Assembly (NCBI GenBank): GCA_946543465.1
Contig: CAMNLR010000142.1
Coordinates: 1 to 13,259, forward strand
Direction of reading: 5' to 3'
DNA: 13,259 nt
DNA from: CAG-791 sp002390025
GTDB lineage: Bacteria; Bacillota; Clostridia; Lachnospirales; Lachnospiraceae
Under the pieces are notes generated by a model. The model ran no database searches. It worked only from the letters and a program-made list of their open reading frames with translations, and was not told where the DNA came from. Positions 6,502-13,210 of the stretch are shown piece by piece. The position numbers and the translations under genes were made by a program. The number at the start of each line of letters is the position of its first letter. Position 1 is the first letter of the stretch.

Positions 6502-7287
6502 ATGATCGCTGAACAGAGAAGGCAGCAGATTCTTCAGATACTGGATTCCCATGGCAGCACCACACTGACGGAACTGACACGCCTTCTGCATGCCTCGGAG
6601 TCCACAGTGCGGCGCGATCTGCAGGAAATGGACAACAGGGGTCTTCTGATCCGGGTCTTCGGAGGTGCCATGTCTGTAAACAACAAGACAGATCTGCGGG
6701 AAGAAGGGGTGTCCGAAAAACAGACCGTCAACATAGAAGAAAAGCAGCGGATCGGAAAATATGCCGCCGCCCTGATCAAGGCAGATGATTTTGTATATAT
6801 TGATGCCGGAACCACCACAGGTGCCATGCTTCCCTATATCACAGAGCAGTCCGCTGTCTATGTCACCAATGCCGTTGCCCACGGACTCGAACTGGCCAGG
6901 CGGGGATTCCGGGTCAATCTGGTGGGCGGTGAGATCAGAGGTGTCACAGAGGCAATTGTCGGCAACGCTGCCTGTGAAGAACTGCGTGCCTTCAACTTCA
7001 CCAAGTGCTTTATGGGCACCAACGGCGTCAATTCCGACAACGGCTTCACAACCCCCGACATCAACGAGGCGATCATCAAAGGCCGCGCGATTGCCCAGTC
7101 CAGAGAGCGCTATGTCCTGTGCACGGCAGACAAGTTCCATGTGATCTCACCGGTCCGTTTTGCCGGTTTCAACGATGCCGTGATCATCACGGACCGCTAT
7201 CTGAACAGCTGGTACGCCGAGCAGGAAAATGTTATCTGCGTCGCTCCGGAAGAGGAATCTGCACAAGGACGATCGCCGCAAACATAA
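6502..7287 (+). CDS. DeoR/GlpR-family transcriptional regulator, candidate fructose regulator
   Basis: DNA-binding repressor of the sugar-phosphate-responsive DeoR family; 261 residues against a usual 250-255. The N-terminal winged helix-turn-helix (about 5-56) has the family pattern, with SESTVRRDLQEM as the recognition region followed by GLLIRVFGGA. The C-terminal sensor domain (about 75-235) shows DAGTTT (101-106), FMGTNGV (170-176), GFTTPDINEA (181-190) and ADKFH (209-213), all typical of the phosphosugar-binding fold. The ATG has an AAAAGGAGAT site 7-8 nt upstream. The last 18 residues extend past the domain and lie in DNA shared with the opposing transporter gene. FruR of other Firmicutes is a DeoR-family protein responding to fructose-1-phosphate and usually next to fruKA. 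Here fruKA is 2 kb away with another gene between, so the target is inferred and no symbol is given. Confidence 0.93.
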   Translation: MIAEQRRQQILQILDSHGSTTLTELTRLLHASESTVRRDLQEMDNRGLLIRVFGGAMSVNNKTDLREEGVSEKQTVNIEEKQRIGKYAAALIKADDFVYIDAGTTTGAMLPYITEQSAVYVTNAVAHGLELARRGFRVNLVGGEIRGVTEAIVGNAACEELRAFNFTKCFMGTNGVNSDNGFTTPDINEAIIKGRAIAQSRERYVLCTADKFHVISPVRFAGFNDAVIITDRYLNSWYAEQENVICVAPEEESAQGRSPQT

Positions 7288-8164
7288 TGACACAGCCTGC
7301 CAGTTCTCTGGCAGTCATGCGCTCTCCCAGAAGGATTGCTCCCGCGATCACGGCAAAGACCGATTCCAGGCTCATCAGAAGAGAGGCTATGGTGGGATCT
7401 GTATATTTCTGCGCGACCATCTGCAGTGTATATCCAATTCCTCCCGAGACAATTCCGCAGTACAGGATCGGAATGGCTGCGGAGACAATTTTCTGCCAGG
7501 ACGGCTCTTCCACAAGAAAAGCGGCGACCGAAGAGATCACTGCGGCTGTCGCAAACTGGATCGCAGAAATCCGTATGGGATTGCCCAGCTGTACAAAGTG
7601 ATCACAGCACAGGATATGTCCGCTGAAAAGCAGTGCGCATATACAGACAAGCGTGTCTCCGTAGGTGAGACTGAATCCGTCTGTAATGCAGAGCAGATAC
7701 ATCCCGAGTACACCGACCAGAACACCTGTCCACACAAGCCAGGTGTTCTTTTTTTTGAATAAGACAAAATTGATGATCGGGACGAGCAGCATATACATGG
7801 CCGTGATAAAGCCGGCCTTGCCCGCTGTTGTGTACACGACGCCCATCTGCTGAAACAGGCTGGCTGCCGTGAGAAAGGAGCCGCAGCAAATGCCGCCGAT
7901 GATTGTGTTTTTATGCCGCTCCTGCGCTTTTTCCCGTGTATCCGCAGATCCGGCAGCAGGCTTTTCCTCCTGCGGACCGCTCTTTTTTCCCGTCAGGAAA
8001 GCGACAAGTCCGATTGCGGCTGCCGCCAGCCACATACGGGCTGCGTTGAAGGTGATCGGCTCAATGGAGTCCATGCCGACACGCTGTCCGACAAAGGCTG
8101 TTCCCCAGATCACAGCCGTCAGCAATAGCAGCAGATTTCCCAGCATTTTTCTGTTTTTCTTCAT
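7232..8164 (-). CDS. EamA/DMT-family transporter
   Basis: Inner-membrane transporter of the drug/metabolite superfamily, 310 residues, with two EamA repeats (about 8-136 and 147-304) and about ten hydrophobic segments. Recognisable features are the first span with AVIWGTAFVGQR, the GKAGFITAMYMLLVPI segment (115-130), and near the C-terminus ASLLMSLESVFAVIAGAILLG (about 260-280), the usual EamA end motif. A hydrophilic loop (about 59-86, rich in Lys/Glu) follows the second span. Substrate cannot be read from the sequence. The ATG lies 15 nt after the dxs stop; the only ribosome-site-like sequence (AAAAGG) is 2 nt from the ATG, too close, so translation is probably coupled to dxs. The 3' end overlaps the convergent regulator gene by 56 bp. 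Confidence 0.92.
   Translation of the reverse strand: MKKNRKMLGNLLLLLTAVIWGTAFVGQRVGMDSIEPITFNAARMWLAAAAIGLVAFLTGKKSGPQEEKPAAGSADTREKAQERHKNTIIGGICCGSFLTAASLFQQMGVVYTTAGKAGFITAMYMLLVPIINFVLFKKKNTWLVWTGVLVGVLGMYLLCITDGFSLTYGDTLVCICALLFSGHILCCDHFVQLGNPIRISAIQFATAAVISSVAAFLVEEPSWQKIVSAAIPILYCGIVSGGIGYTLQMVAQKYTDPTIASLLMSLESVFAVIAGAILLGERMTARELAGCVIMFAAIVLVQIPLPERRR
7297..7314. terminator. Hairpin just after the regulator gene, inside the opposing CDS
   Basis: CTGCCAG-TTCT-CTGGCAG is a perfect 7-bp stem with a 4-nt loop, starting 10 nt after the regulator's stop codon. No T-run follows, so an intrinsic terminator is doubtful. It lies within the C-terminal coding part of the EamA gene (Ala-Arg-Glu-Leu-Ala on the minus strand). 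Confidence 0.35.
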
Positions 8165-8179
8165 AGCCTTTTTCTGGAA

Positions 8180-10054
8180 TTACCCTTCTGCCTTCTTCGC
8201 GGCAGCTGTCTTTTCAAGGATCTTCTCCGCGACAGACTCCGCGTCGATCCCCGTCAGCCTGCACAGCTCCTCCGGTGTTCCCTGCTGCACAAATCCATCC
8301 GGAATCGAGATGTTCAGAAGCGGGACTCTCAATCCCTCTTCCTGATACCAGTCAGCCACGTGCTCACCGAAGCCGCCGCTGTGTATATTTTCCTCCATGG
8401 TCACCACCATGGAATAATGCTCTGCCGCGCTGCGGAGCAGTTCCGTGTCCAGAGGTCTGACAAAACGCGCATTAGCGATGGAACATGCCAGTCCTCGTTC
8501 CGCCAGGATTTCCCTGACCTTTTCTGCGGTTCTCACCATGCTGCCCACTGCAAGCAGAAGGACTCCGCCCTCATCGCAGATGATTTCCGCTTTTCCCAGT
8601 TCAAGAGGCGCATAGCAGGAACGCAGTCCGTCGTAGGCAGTACCGCGGGGATAGCGGATGGAAACAGGGCCATTCAGGGACAGGGCGAAGCGGAGCATAT
8701 CCGCAAGCTCCCGTCTGTTTTTGGGTGCCATGACCGTCATGCCCGGAATCGAGGACATATAAGACAGGTCAAAGATTCCCTGATGGGTCTCACCGTCGGC
8801 GCCGACAATTCCGGCCCTGTCGATCGCAAAAATAACGGGAAGCTTCTGCAGACATACATCGGTGACAATCTGGTCATAGGCGCGCTGCAGGAACGTGGAA
8901 TAGACTGCGACCACAGGTTTCATACCGCCTGCCGCGAGTCCGGCCGCGAAGGTCACTGCATGCTGCTCGGCAATTCCCACATCAAAAAACCGGTTGGGAT
9001 AGCGGATGTGAAAACGCTGCAGACCCACACCGTCCTCCATGGCCGCCGTGATTCCCACCAGCTTCGGCTCTTCCGAAGCGAGGCGCAGCATGGCCGAGGA
9101 AAAAGTATCTGTATAAGATGGCTTTTTCCCTGCTTTTTTCGGCATGCCGGTTTCAATATCAAAGGGCGGCGTTCCGTGGAACTTTGAAGGATTTTTTTCG
9201 GCAGGTCCATAGCCGATGCCCTTTTTGGTACAGACATGGATCAGGACTGCCTTGTTCACTCTCTTAGCGGATCCGATCGCCTTTACCAGGTCCTTGACAT
9301 TGTGGCCGTCCACAGGACCCAGATAAGTAATCCCCATGTCCTCAAAAAACATGCCGGGCACCATCAGCGACTTCAGGGACTGCTTGGCCTTGCTGATGCT
9401 CTTTGCCACAATGGGAAGTGCGTCATTGAGGGAATCATAGATCTTATCGCGCAGCTGAATATATCCGTTCGATGTGCGGATATCGTTGAGATATCTCGGC
9501 ATGCCGCCCACATTCCGGGAGATCGACATGCTGTTGTCATTGAGGATAATGATCAGGTTTGAGGACAGGTGCGACACGTTATTGAGCGCTTCATAAGCCA
9601 GTCCGCCCGTCATCGCCCCGTCGCCGATCACCGCCACGACTGTCCCGTGGCCGGCGCTCAGTTCCCGTGCCCGCACCATTCCCAGCGCTGCGCTGATCGA
9701 TGTGGAACTATGTCCCGTGTCAAAAGAATCGCAGGGGCTCTCCTTCCGCTTGGGGAAGCCGCTCATCCCGCCGAACTGCCGCAGATGGTCAAAGTCTTTG
9801 CGCCTGCCCGTCAGGATTTTGTGTGTATAGGACTGATGCCCCACATCCCACACGATCTTGTCCTCAGGGAAATTCAGCGACAGGTGCAGTGCCATGGTCA
9901 GTTCCACCGCACCCAGATTGCTGGCAAGATGCCCGCCGGTCATACTGACCTTTTCAACCAGAAACTGCCTGATCTCCTGCGCAAGCTCTTCATAGGAATC
10001 CTGCGGTATTTTCTTTATGTCATTCGGTTTATTTATTCGCTCTAAAAGTGTCAA
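8180..10054 (-). CDS. dxs: 1-deoxy-D-xylulose-5-phosphate synthase
   Basis: Thiamine-diphosphate enzyme that condenses pyruvate and glyceraldehyde-3-phosphate, the first step of the DXP pathway to isoprenoids. It has 624 residues, a normal length. Key parts: GGHLASNLG (His42), WDVGHQSYTHKILTGR, FDTGHSSTSIS, the diphosphate/Mg motif GDGAMTGG (144-151) with NDNSMSIS (172-179), DVGIAEQHAVTFAAG with catalytic Glu363, and DRAGIVGADGETHQG with Asp420/His424. The start codon is TTG at 10054, preceded 6 nt upstream by AGAGGT. No in-frame ATG occurs before Met38, which is inside the conserved core, so TTG is the best start. It heads a likely two-gene unit with the EamA transporter and is divergent from glgA. 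Confidence 0.96.
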   Translation of the reverse strand: MTLLERINKPNDIKKIPQDSYEELAQEIRQFLVEKVSMTGGHLASNLGAVELTMALHLSLNFPEDKIVWDVGHQSYTHKILTGRRKDFDHLRQFGGMSGFPKRKESPCDSFDTGHSSTSISAALGMVRARELSAGHGTVVAVIGDGAMTGGLAYEALNNVSHLSSNLIIILNDNSMSISRNVGGMPRYLNDIRTSNGYIQLRDKIYDSLNDALPIVAKSISKAKQSLKSLMVPGMFFEDMGITYLGPVDGHNVKDLVKAIGSAKRVNKAVLIHVCTKKGIGYGPAEKNPSKFHGTPPFDIETGMPKKAGKKPSYTDTFSSAMLRLASEEPKLVGITAAMEDGVGLQRFHIRYPNRFFDVGIAEQHAVTFAAGLAAGGMKPVVAVYSTFLQRAYDQIVTDVCLQKLPVIFAIDRAGIVGADGETHQGIFDLSYMSSIPGMTVMAPKNRRELADMLRFALSLNGPVSIRYPRGTAYDGLRSCYAPLELGKAEIICDEGGVLLLAVGSMVRTAEKVREILAERGLACSIANARFVRPLDTELLRSAAEHYSMVVTMEENIHSGGFGEHVADWYQEEGLRVPLLNISIPDGFVQQGTPEELCRLTGIDAESVAEKILEKTAAAKKAEG

Positions 10055-10195
10055 TGTAAGACCTCTGATTTCTTCCTCGGAAATTTTGTGACAGACTGTA
10101 CAGTTTTTTCTCTGTTTTCAAGTCCATTCTCATTGTCCCGGCCGATATCTTTCAGCTTCTTTTTTGTTTCACGCCTCAAGTATGCCGTAACAAGC

Positions 10196-10204
10196 ATCAT
10201 ACCA
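10196..10204 (-). promoter_or_regulatory. Extended -10 promoter for dxs
   Basis: The minus strand reads TGGTATGAT, an extended -10 element (TGn + TATGAT). No convincing -35 hexamer lies upstream, which extended -10 promoters can tolerate. Transcription would start near 10188, giving a leader of about 135 nt before the TTG start. Confidence 0.5.
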
Positions 10205-10277
10205 TATTCCCGGAATAAATGCGTGCTTTTAAGACAAAAATGCAGTGAAAGATCAATTAAAGAAAATCACATAAAAC

Positions 10278-10302
10278 GGGACAGCATCTTCTGCCCTTTT
10301 TT
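10278..10302 (+). terminator. Weak terminator-like hairpin in the dxs-glgA spacer
   Basis: GGG-A-CAG / CTG-CCC (6 bp with one bulged A, 6-nt loop) is followed by TTTTTT (10297-10302) on the plus strand. No plus-strand gene is known upstream, so it could stop antisense transcription from dxs or be chance. The rest of 10205-10354 shows nothing else I can support. Confidence 0.25.
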
Positions 10303-10354
10303 CATTGAATTATGGGGAGAATTCACTTTTTAAGCCCCGTCAGATTGTATAAAC

Positions 10355-10383
10355 TTGACAATATCCGCAAATAATTTTACATT
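10355..10383 (+). promoter_or_regulatory. Sigma-A-type promoter of glgA
   Basis: TTGACA (10355-10360), a 17-bp spacer and TACATT (10378-10383): a perfect -35 and a -10 differing at two positions. Transcription would start near 10390, giving a leader of about 100 nt. Confidence 0.8.
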
Positions 10384-10399
10384 TTTATTAGTCGATTTT

Positions 10400-10472
10400 G
10401 TAACTGATCAGATGCAGAACAGTTACTGTCTTTCTTTCAAAAAAAGCAATTCAAAACTGCTTTCACTTTTTT
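10400..10472 (+). promoter_or_regulatory. Two hairpins in the glgA leader
   Basis: First hairpin: GTAACTG (10400-10406) pairs perfectly with CAGTTAC (10420-10426) across 13 nt. Second hairpin: AAAGCA (10443-10448) pairs with TGCTTT (10458-10463) and is soon followed by a T6 run ending near 10472, like a weak attenuator. The ribosome site AGGAGGT follows at 10476-10482. Confidence 0.4.
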
Positions 10473-10488
10473 CACAGGAGGTCTATTT

Positions 10489-12522
10489 ATGTCCGATACG
10501 AACAATCTCAACGATCTGACTGCTGCCGAGAAGGCCGCCGTCACCAGTGAGGAAGCGGTAAAGGCCGAAGCTCCCGCCGAGGCTCCCGCACCTGCTGAGG
10601 CTGCTGAAGCTCCCGCACCTGTTGAAGCTCCTGCTGAGACAGCCGCTCCTGCCGAAGCTCCCGCTGAAGCCCCTGCACCTGTTGAGGCTGCTGCTCCCGC
10701 TGCAAAGAAGAGCCCTCGCAAAAAGGCTGCAGCGAAAGCTCCCGCCGCCAAAAAGGCCCCTGCAAAGAAAAGCCGCGCCAAAAAGGCAGAAGAGCCTGCT
10801 GAAGCCCCTGCCGAGGCCGTTGCTGAAAAGCCCGTAGAAGAAGCTGCAGAAAAGCCCGCCAAGGCTGCTGCCGCTGAGAAAAAGCCCGCCGCAAAGCGGA
10901 CAGTCAAAAAGAAAAAAGCGGATGCGGATGCTCCCGCTGCTGAGAAAAAACCGGCTGCAAAGCGGACAAGCAGAAAGAAAAAGACAGAAGAAGCTCCTGT
11001 AGTCGAAGAAGTGAAAGAAGCTCCTGTTGAGATCGTGGAAGCTGCTCCCGCAGAGCCGGAGCTTCCTCAGCCCAGAAGAAGCATCGCCTTCATCGGTTCC
11101 GAGTGCTATCCCTTCGTCAAGACCGGCGGTCTGGGCGATGTCATGTACGCGCTTCCCAAGGCACTGATCTCCCAGAACTGCGATGTCAGAGTTATCCTTC
11201 CCAGATACAAATGCATTCCTCAGAAGTATCAGGACAAGATGGTCTACCGCGGCGCCTTCGACATGGATCTGTGCGCAGACGGCCGCTCCTACTATGTAGG
11301 CATCATGGAATACGTCTGGGACGGCGTTGTCTATGATTTCATCGACAACGAGGAGTTCTTCAGCGAAGGCAAGCCTTACACCAACCTGATTGACGACATC
11401 CCCAAATACTGCTATTTCGGAAAAGCTGCCCTCGCAGCCCTCAATTATATGGACTGGATCCCGGATGTGATCCACTGCCACGACTGGCAGGCAGGCCTCG
11501 TGCCGATCTATCTCCGCGAATTCTTCGGAAATACACCGATCAGCCGCTCCAAGGTCATGATCACCATCCACAACCTGCGCTTCCAGGGTATCTATGATAT
11601 TAAGACCATCCAGTACTGGTCCGGTCTGCCGGATTACGTCTTCAACAAAGACGCACTCAAACAGGGCTACAACGATGCCAATATGTTCAAGGGCGGTCTG
11701 ACCTATGCGAATATGATCACCACCGTCAGCGAAACTTATGCCGGCGAGATCCAGACAGAATTCTTCGGAGAGAATCTGGATGCCCACCTGCGCTATCACT
11801 CCGGCAAGCTCCGCGGCATCATCAACGGTATCGACTACGGCATGTGGGATTCCGCAAACGATGCCCTGCTGGCAGCGCCTTACGACATCAACACAGTTAT
11901 TGAGAAGAAGAAAGCCAACAAACTCGCCCTTCAGGAAGAGCTCGGCCTCGAGCAGGATGAAGGCAAGTTCGTGATCGGCCTCATCTCCCGTCTGACCAAC
12001 CAGAAGGGCCTGGATCTCATCAACGCCATCGTTCCCGCCATCATGGACGGCAACACCCAGGTCGTTGTTCTGGGCACCGGCGACGACGTGTATGAGAACT
12101 CCTTCCGCGGATATGAGTATCAGTACAAGGGAAGCTTCTGTGCAAACATCATGTACGATGAGGGCAGAGCCCACAAGATCTACGCCGGTTCCGACGCCCT
12201 TCTCGTTCCTTCCCTCTTTGAGCCCTGTGGCCTGACACAGCTGATCTGCATGCACTACGGCACCGTGCCGATCGTCCGCGAGACCGGCGGCCTCAAGGAT
12301 ACTGTAGAGCCCTACAATGAGTACACCAACGAAGGCAACGGCTTCACCTTCGACAGATATGAGGCCGGCCTCCTGCTGGATGCCATCAACAGAGCCAAGA
12401 CCGTTTACTTCACAGAGCGCGAGCGCTGGGATCAGATGGTACAGCGCGATATGGCCAAGGATGTCTCCTGGGAGAACTCCGCAAAGAAATACCGCGCACT
12501 GTATGTGGAAATGACACAGTAA
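10489..12522 (+). CDS. glgA: Glycogen synthase (GT5) with long H1-like N-terminal tail
   Basis: ADP-glucose-dependent glycogen synthase that extends alpha-1,4-glucan chains. It has 677 residues; a usual bacterial GlgA has about 480. Residues about 196-677 are a complete GT5 enzyme: ADP-glucose loop KTGGLGDV (211-218), CHDWQAG (330-336), TIHNLRFQGIYD (359-370), SRLTNQKG (500-507), FEPCGLTQ with the catalytic-type Glu578, and the GTVPIVRETGGLKDTV segment. Residues 1-195 are an added low-complexity tail: acidic Ala/Pro/Glu repeats (about 21-70), a basic Ala/Lys/Arg block (73-100), an acidic block (101-122), then two copies of AAEKKPAAKRT (128-138, 150-160) each followed by a Lys/Arg cluster. The ATG has a perfect AGGAGGT site; no stop or ribosome site separates tail from core. 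It stands alone, with its own promoter and terminator. It has no TTA, CTA or TCA codons over most of its length, suggesting high expression. Confidence 0.95.
   Translation: MSDTNNLNDLTAAEKAAVTSEEAVKAEAPAEAPAPAEAAEAPAPVEAPAETAAPAEAPAEAPAPVEAAAPAAKKSPRKKAAAKAPAAKKAPAKKSRAKKAEEPAEAPAEAVAEKPVEEAAEKPAKAAAAEKKPAAKRTVKKKKADADAPAAEKKPAAKRTSRKKKTEEAPVVEEVKEAPVEIVEAAPAEPELPQPRRSIAFIGSECYPFVKTGGLGDVMYALPKALISQNCDVRVILPRYKCIPQKYQDKMVYRGAFDMDLCADGRSYYVGIMEYVWDGVVYDFIDNEEFFSEGKPYTNLIDDIPKYCYFGKAALAALNYMDWIPDVIHCHDWQAGLVPIYLREFFGNTPISRSKVMITIHNLRFQGIYDIKTIQYWSGLPDYVFNKDALKQGYNDANMFKGGLTYANMITTVSETYAGEIQTEFFGENLDAHLRYHSGKLRGIINGIDYGMWDSANDALLAAPYDINTVIEKKKANKLALQEELGLEQDEGKFVIGLISRLTNQKGLDLINAIVPAIMDGNTQVVVLGTGDDVYENSFRGYEYQYKGSFCANIMYDEGRAHKIYAGSDALLVPSLFEPCGLTQLICMHYGTVPIVRETGGLKDTVEPYNEYTNEGNGFTFDRYEAGLLLDAINRAKTVYFTERERWDQMVQRDMAKDVSWENSAKKYRALYVEMTQ
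10870..10968 (+). repeat. 66-bp internal duplication in the glgA tail
   Basis: The segment coding AAEKKPAAKRT (10870-10902) recurs 66 bp later (10936-10968). Each copy is followed by a basic cluster (VKKKK, SRKKK) and an acidic/Pro spacer. The DNA copies differ at synonymous sites, so the duplication is not recent or the peptide is under selection. Confidence 0.7.
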
Positions 12523-12558
12523 CAGATCCGGTCACTGCCTGATCAGATAATCCAATAT

Positions 12559-12582
12559 GCAGGACCCTCCCGCGGGTCCTGC
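12559..12582 (+). terminator. Hairpin after glgA without T-run
   Basis: GCAGGACCC-TCCCGC-GGGTCCTGC is a perfect 9-bp stem with a 6-nt loop, 36 nt after the glgA stop. It lacks a T-run and sits 14 nt before the main terminator; it may protect the 3' end of the message or assist termination. Confidence 0.5.
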
Positions 12583-12596
12583 GCGAACAGACAGCA

Positions 12597-12647
12597 AAAA
12601 AAGACTGCAGACAAACGGACTTCTCTCCTTTGCCTGCAGTCTTTTTT
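12597..12647. terminator. Strong bidirectional terminator
   Basis: AAAAAAGACTGCAG (12597-12610) is perfectly complementary to CTGCAGTCTTTTTT (12634-12647), giving a stem with an A-run on one side and a T-run on the other. That is the classic form working on both strands. It serves glgA (plus) and can serve the convergent small-protein gene (minus). Confidence 0.9.
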
Positions 12648-12652
12648 AATCT

Positions 12653-12764
12653 CTTTACGATTGCGCCGCCTTGCAATTGCGCAGCCTTGCAATTGTACCG
12701 CTTTACAATTGCGCCGCTTCACAATTTCGCCGCTTTACAATTGCTTCCCTTTACAATCGCGGGA
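12653..12764. repeat. 16-bp minisatellite, seven copies
   Basis: Tandem repeat with consensus CTTTACAATTGCGCCG. Units start at 12653, 12670, 12686, 12701, 12717, 12733 and 12749, so spacing is 15-17 bp and mostly 16. Most copies contain the palindrome CAATTG. It begins 5 bp after the terminator's T-run and ends about 25 bp before the stop of the minus-strand small-protein gene. A frame is open across it on the plus strand, but its only start is a TTG inside the terminator, so I do not call it coding. Confidence 0.9.
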
Positions 12765-12790
12765 ATCCGTGCCGGAATCATTCCGCCGTC

Positions 12791-13120
12791 TCAGCACTTG
12801 GAATCAAGGAAGATCGTTGATGAAACCGCCTTGATTTTTCCTGTATCCTCTACCTTCAGTTCGCTGTCTGCTTCGCTGCTGATATAGCCGCAGCTATAGC
12901 ATCTGGAATTGCGGCCGGAGGGCATCATAGTCCCGCATACGGGGCACGGAACAAGCGGGTGTCCTTTCATATGTGTTGCAAGAGGCACCGTAATCTCTTC
13001 CCCGCAGATCGGGCAGACCTGCTTTGTAACCACTCTTCTGGTCTCTCCGCCGGTCACCTTTTCCAGATCGTCCGGGGACATCTGCTGCATTCCGGAAATC
13101 TGTTTTTCATTCTTATCCAT
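12791..13120 (-). CDS. Small Cys-rich protein with double-glycine leader and zinc-finger-like motifs
   Basis: A 109-residue protein of unrecognised family. Residues 14-25, MSPDDLEKVTGG, match the leader pattern (L-E-x-V-x-GG) of peptides cut after Gly-Gly and exported by peptidase-containing ABC transporters. Cutting there would leave 84 residues. These hold a C2H2-like finger (CPIC at 36-39, His50, His54), a possible zinc ribbon (CPVC at 59-62, CYSC at 74-77) and a lone C-terminal Cys109. The ATG at 13120 has an AAGGAG site about 8 nt upstream and a promoter about 90 bp upstream. No transporter or modifying enzyme is in the window. It could be an exported peptide, a bacteriocin-like precursor, or an intracellular zinc protein with a leader-like start. 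The C-terminal 30 residues are Cys-poor and acidic/mixed. Confidence 0.85.
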   Translation of the reverse strand: MDKNEKQISGMQQMSPDDLEKVTGGETRRVVTKQVCPICGEEITVPLATHMKGHPLVPCPVCGTMMPSGRNSRCYSCGYISSEADSELKVEDTGKIKAVSSTIFLDSKC

Positions 13121-13165
13121 TTTATTTCTCCTTCACTTCATAAAACCAGGCAGTACTCGCCTAAC

Positions 13166-13178
13166 AGCATTCAATGCT
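13166..13178. promoter_or_regulatory. Palindrome in the small-protein leader
   Basis: AGCATT-C-AATGCT is a perfect dyad with a single central base, about 46 bp upstream of the small-protein ATG and downstream of its likely transcription start. It could be an operator; function unknown. Confidence 0.3.
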
Positions 13179-13210
13179 CTTCCTATGGTCTGCCTTCCTG
13201 ATTCCTTCTA

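Noticed and set aside
10088..10333. 81-codon plus-strand frame between dxs and glgA
   Set aside because: Phe/Ser-rich low-quality product with no ribosome site; it covers the dxs promoter and leader.
10483..12255. 590-codon open frame antisense to glgA
   Set aside because: Same cause: codon register with a strongly biased gene. The product is Ser/Gly/Phe-rich with no family resemblance.
12630..12887. Plus-strand frame across the 16-bp repeats
   Set aside because: It starts at a TTG inside the terminator hairpin, has no ribosome site, and overlaps the end of a better-supported gene on the other strand.
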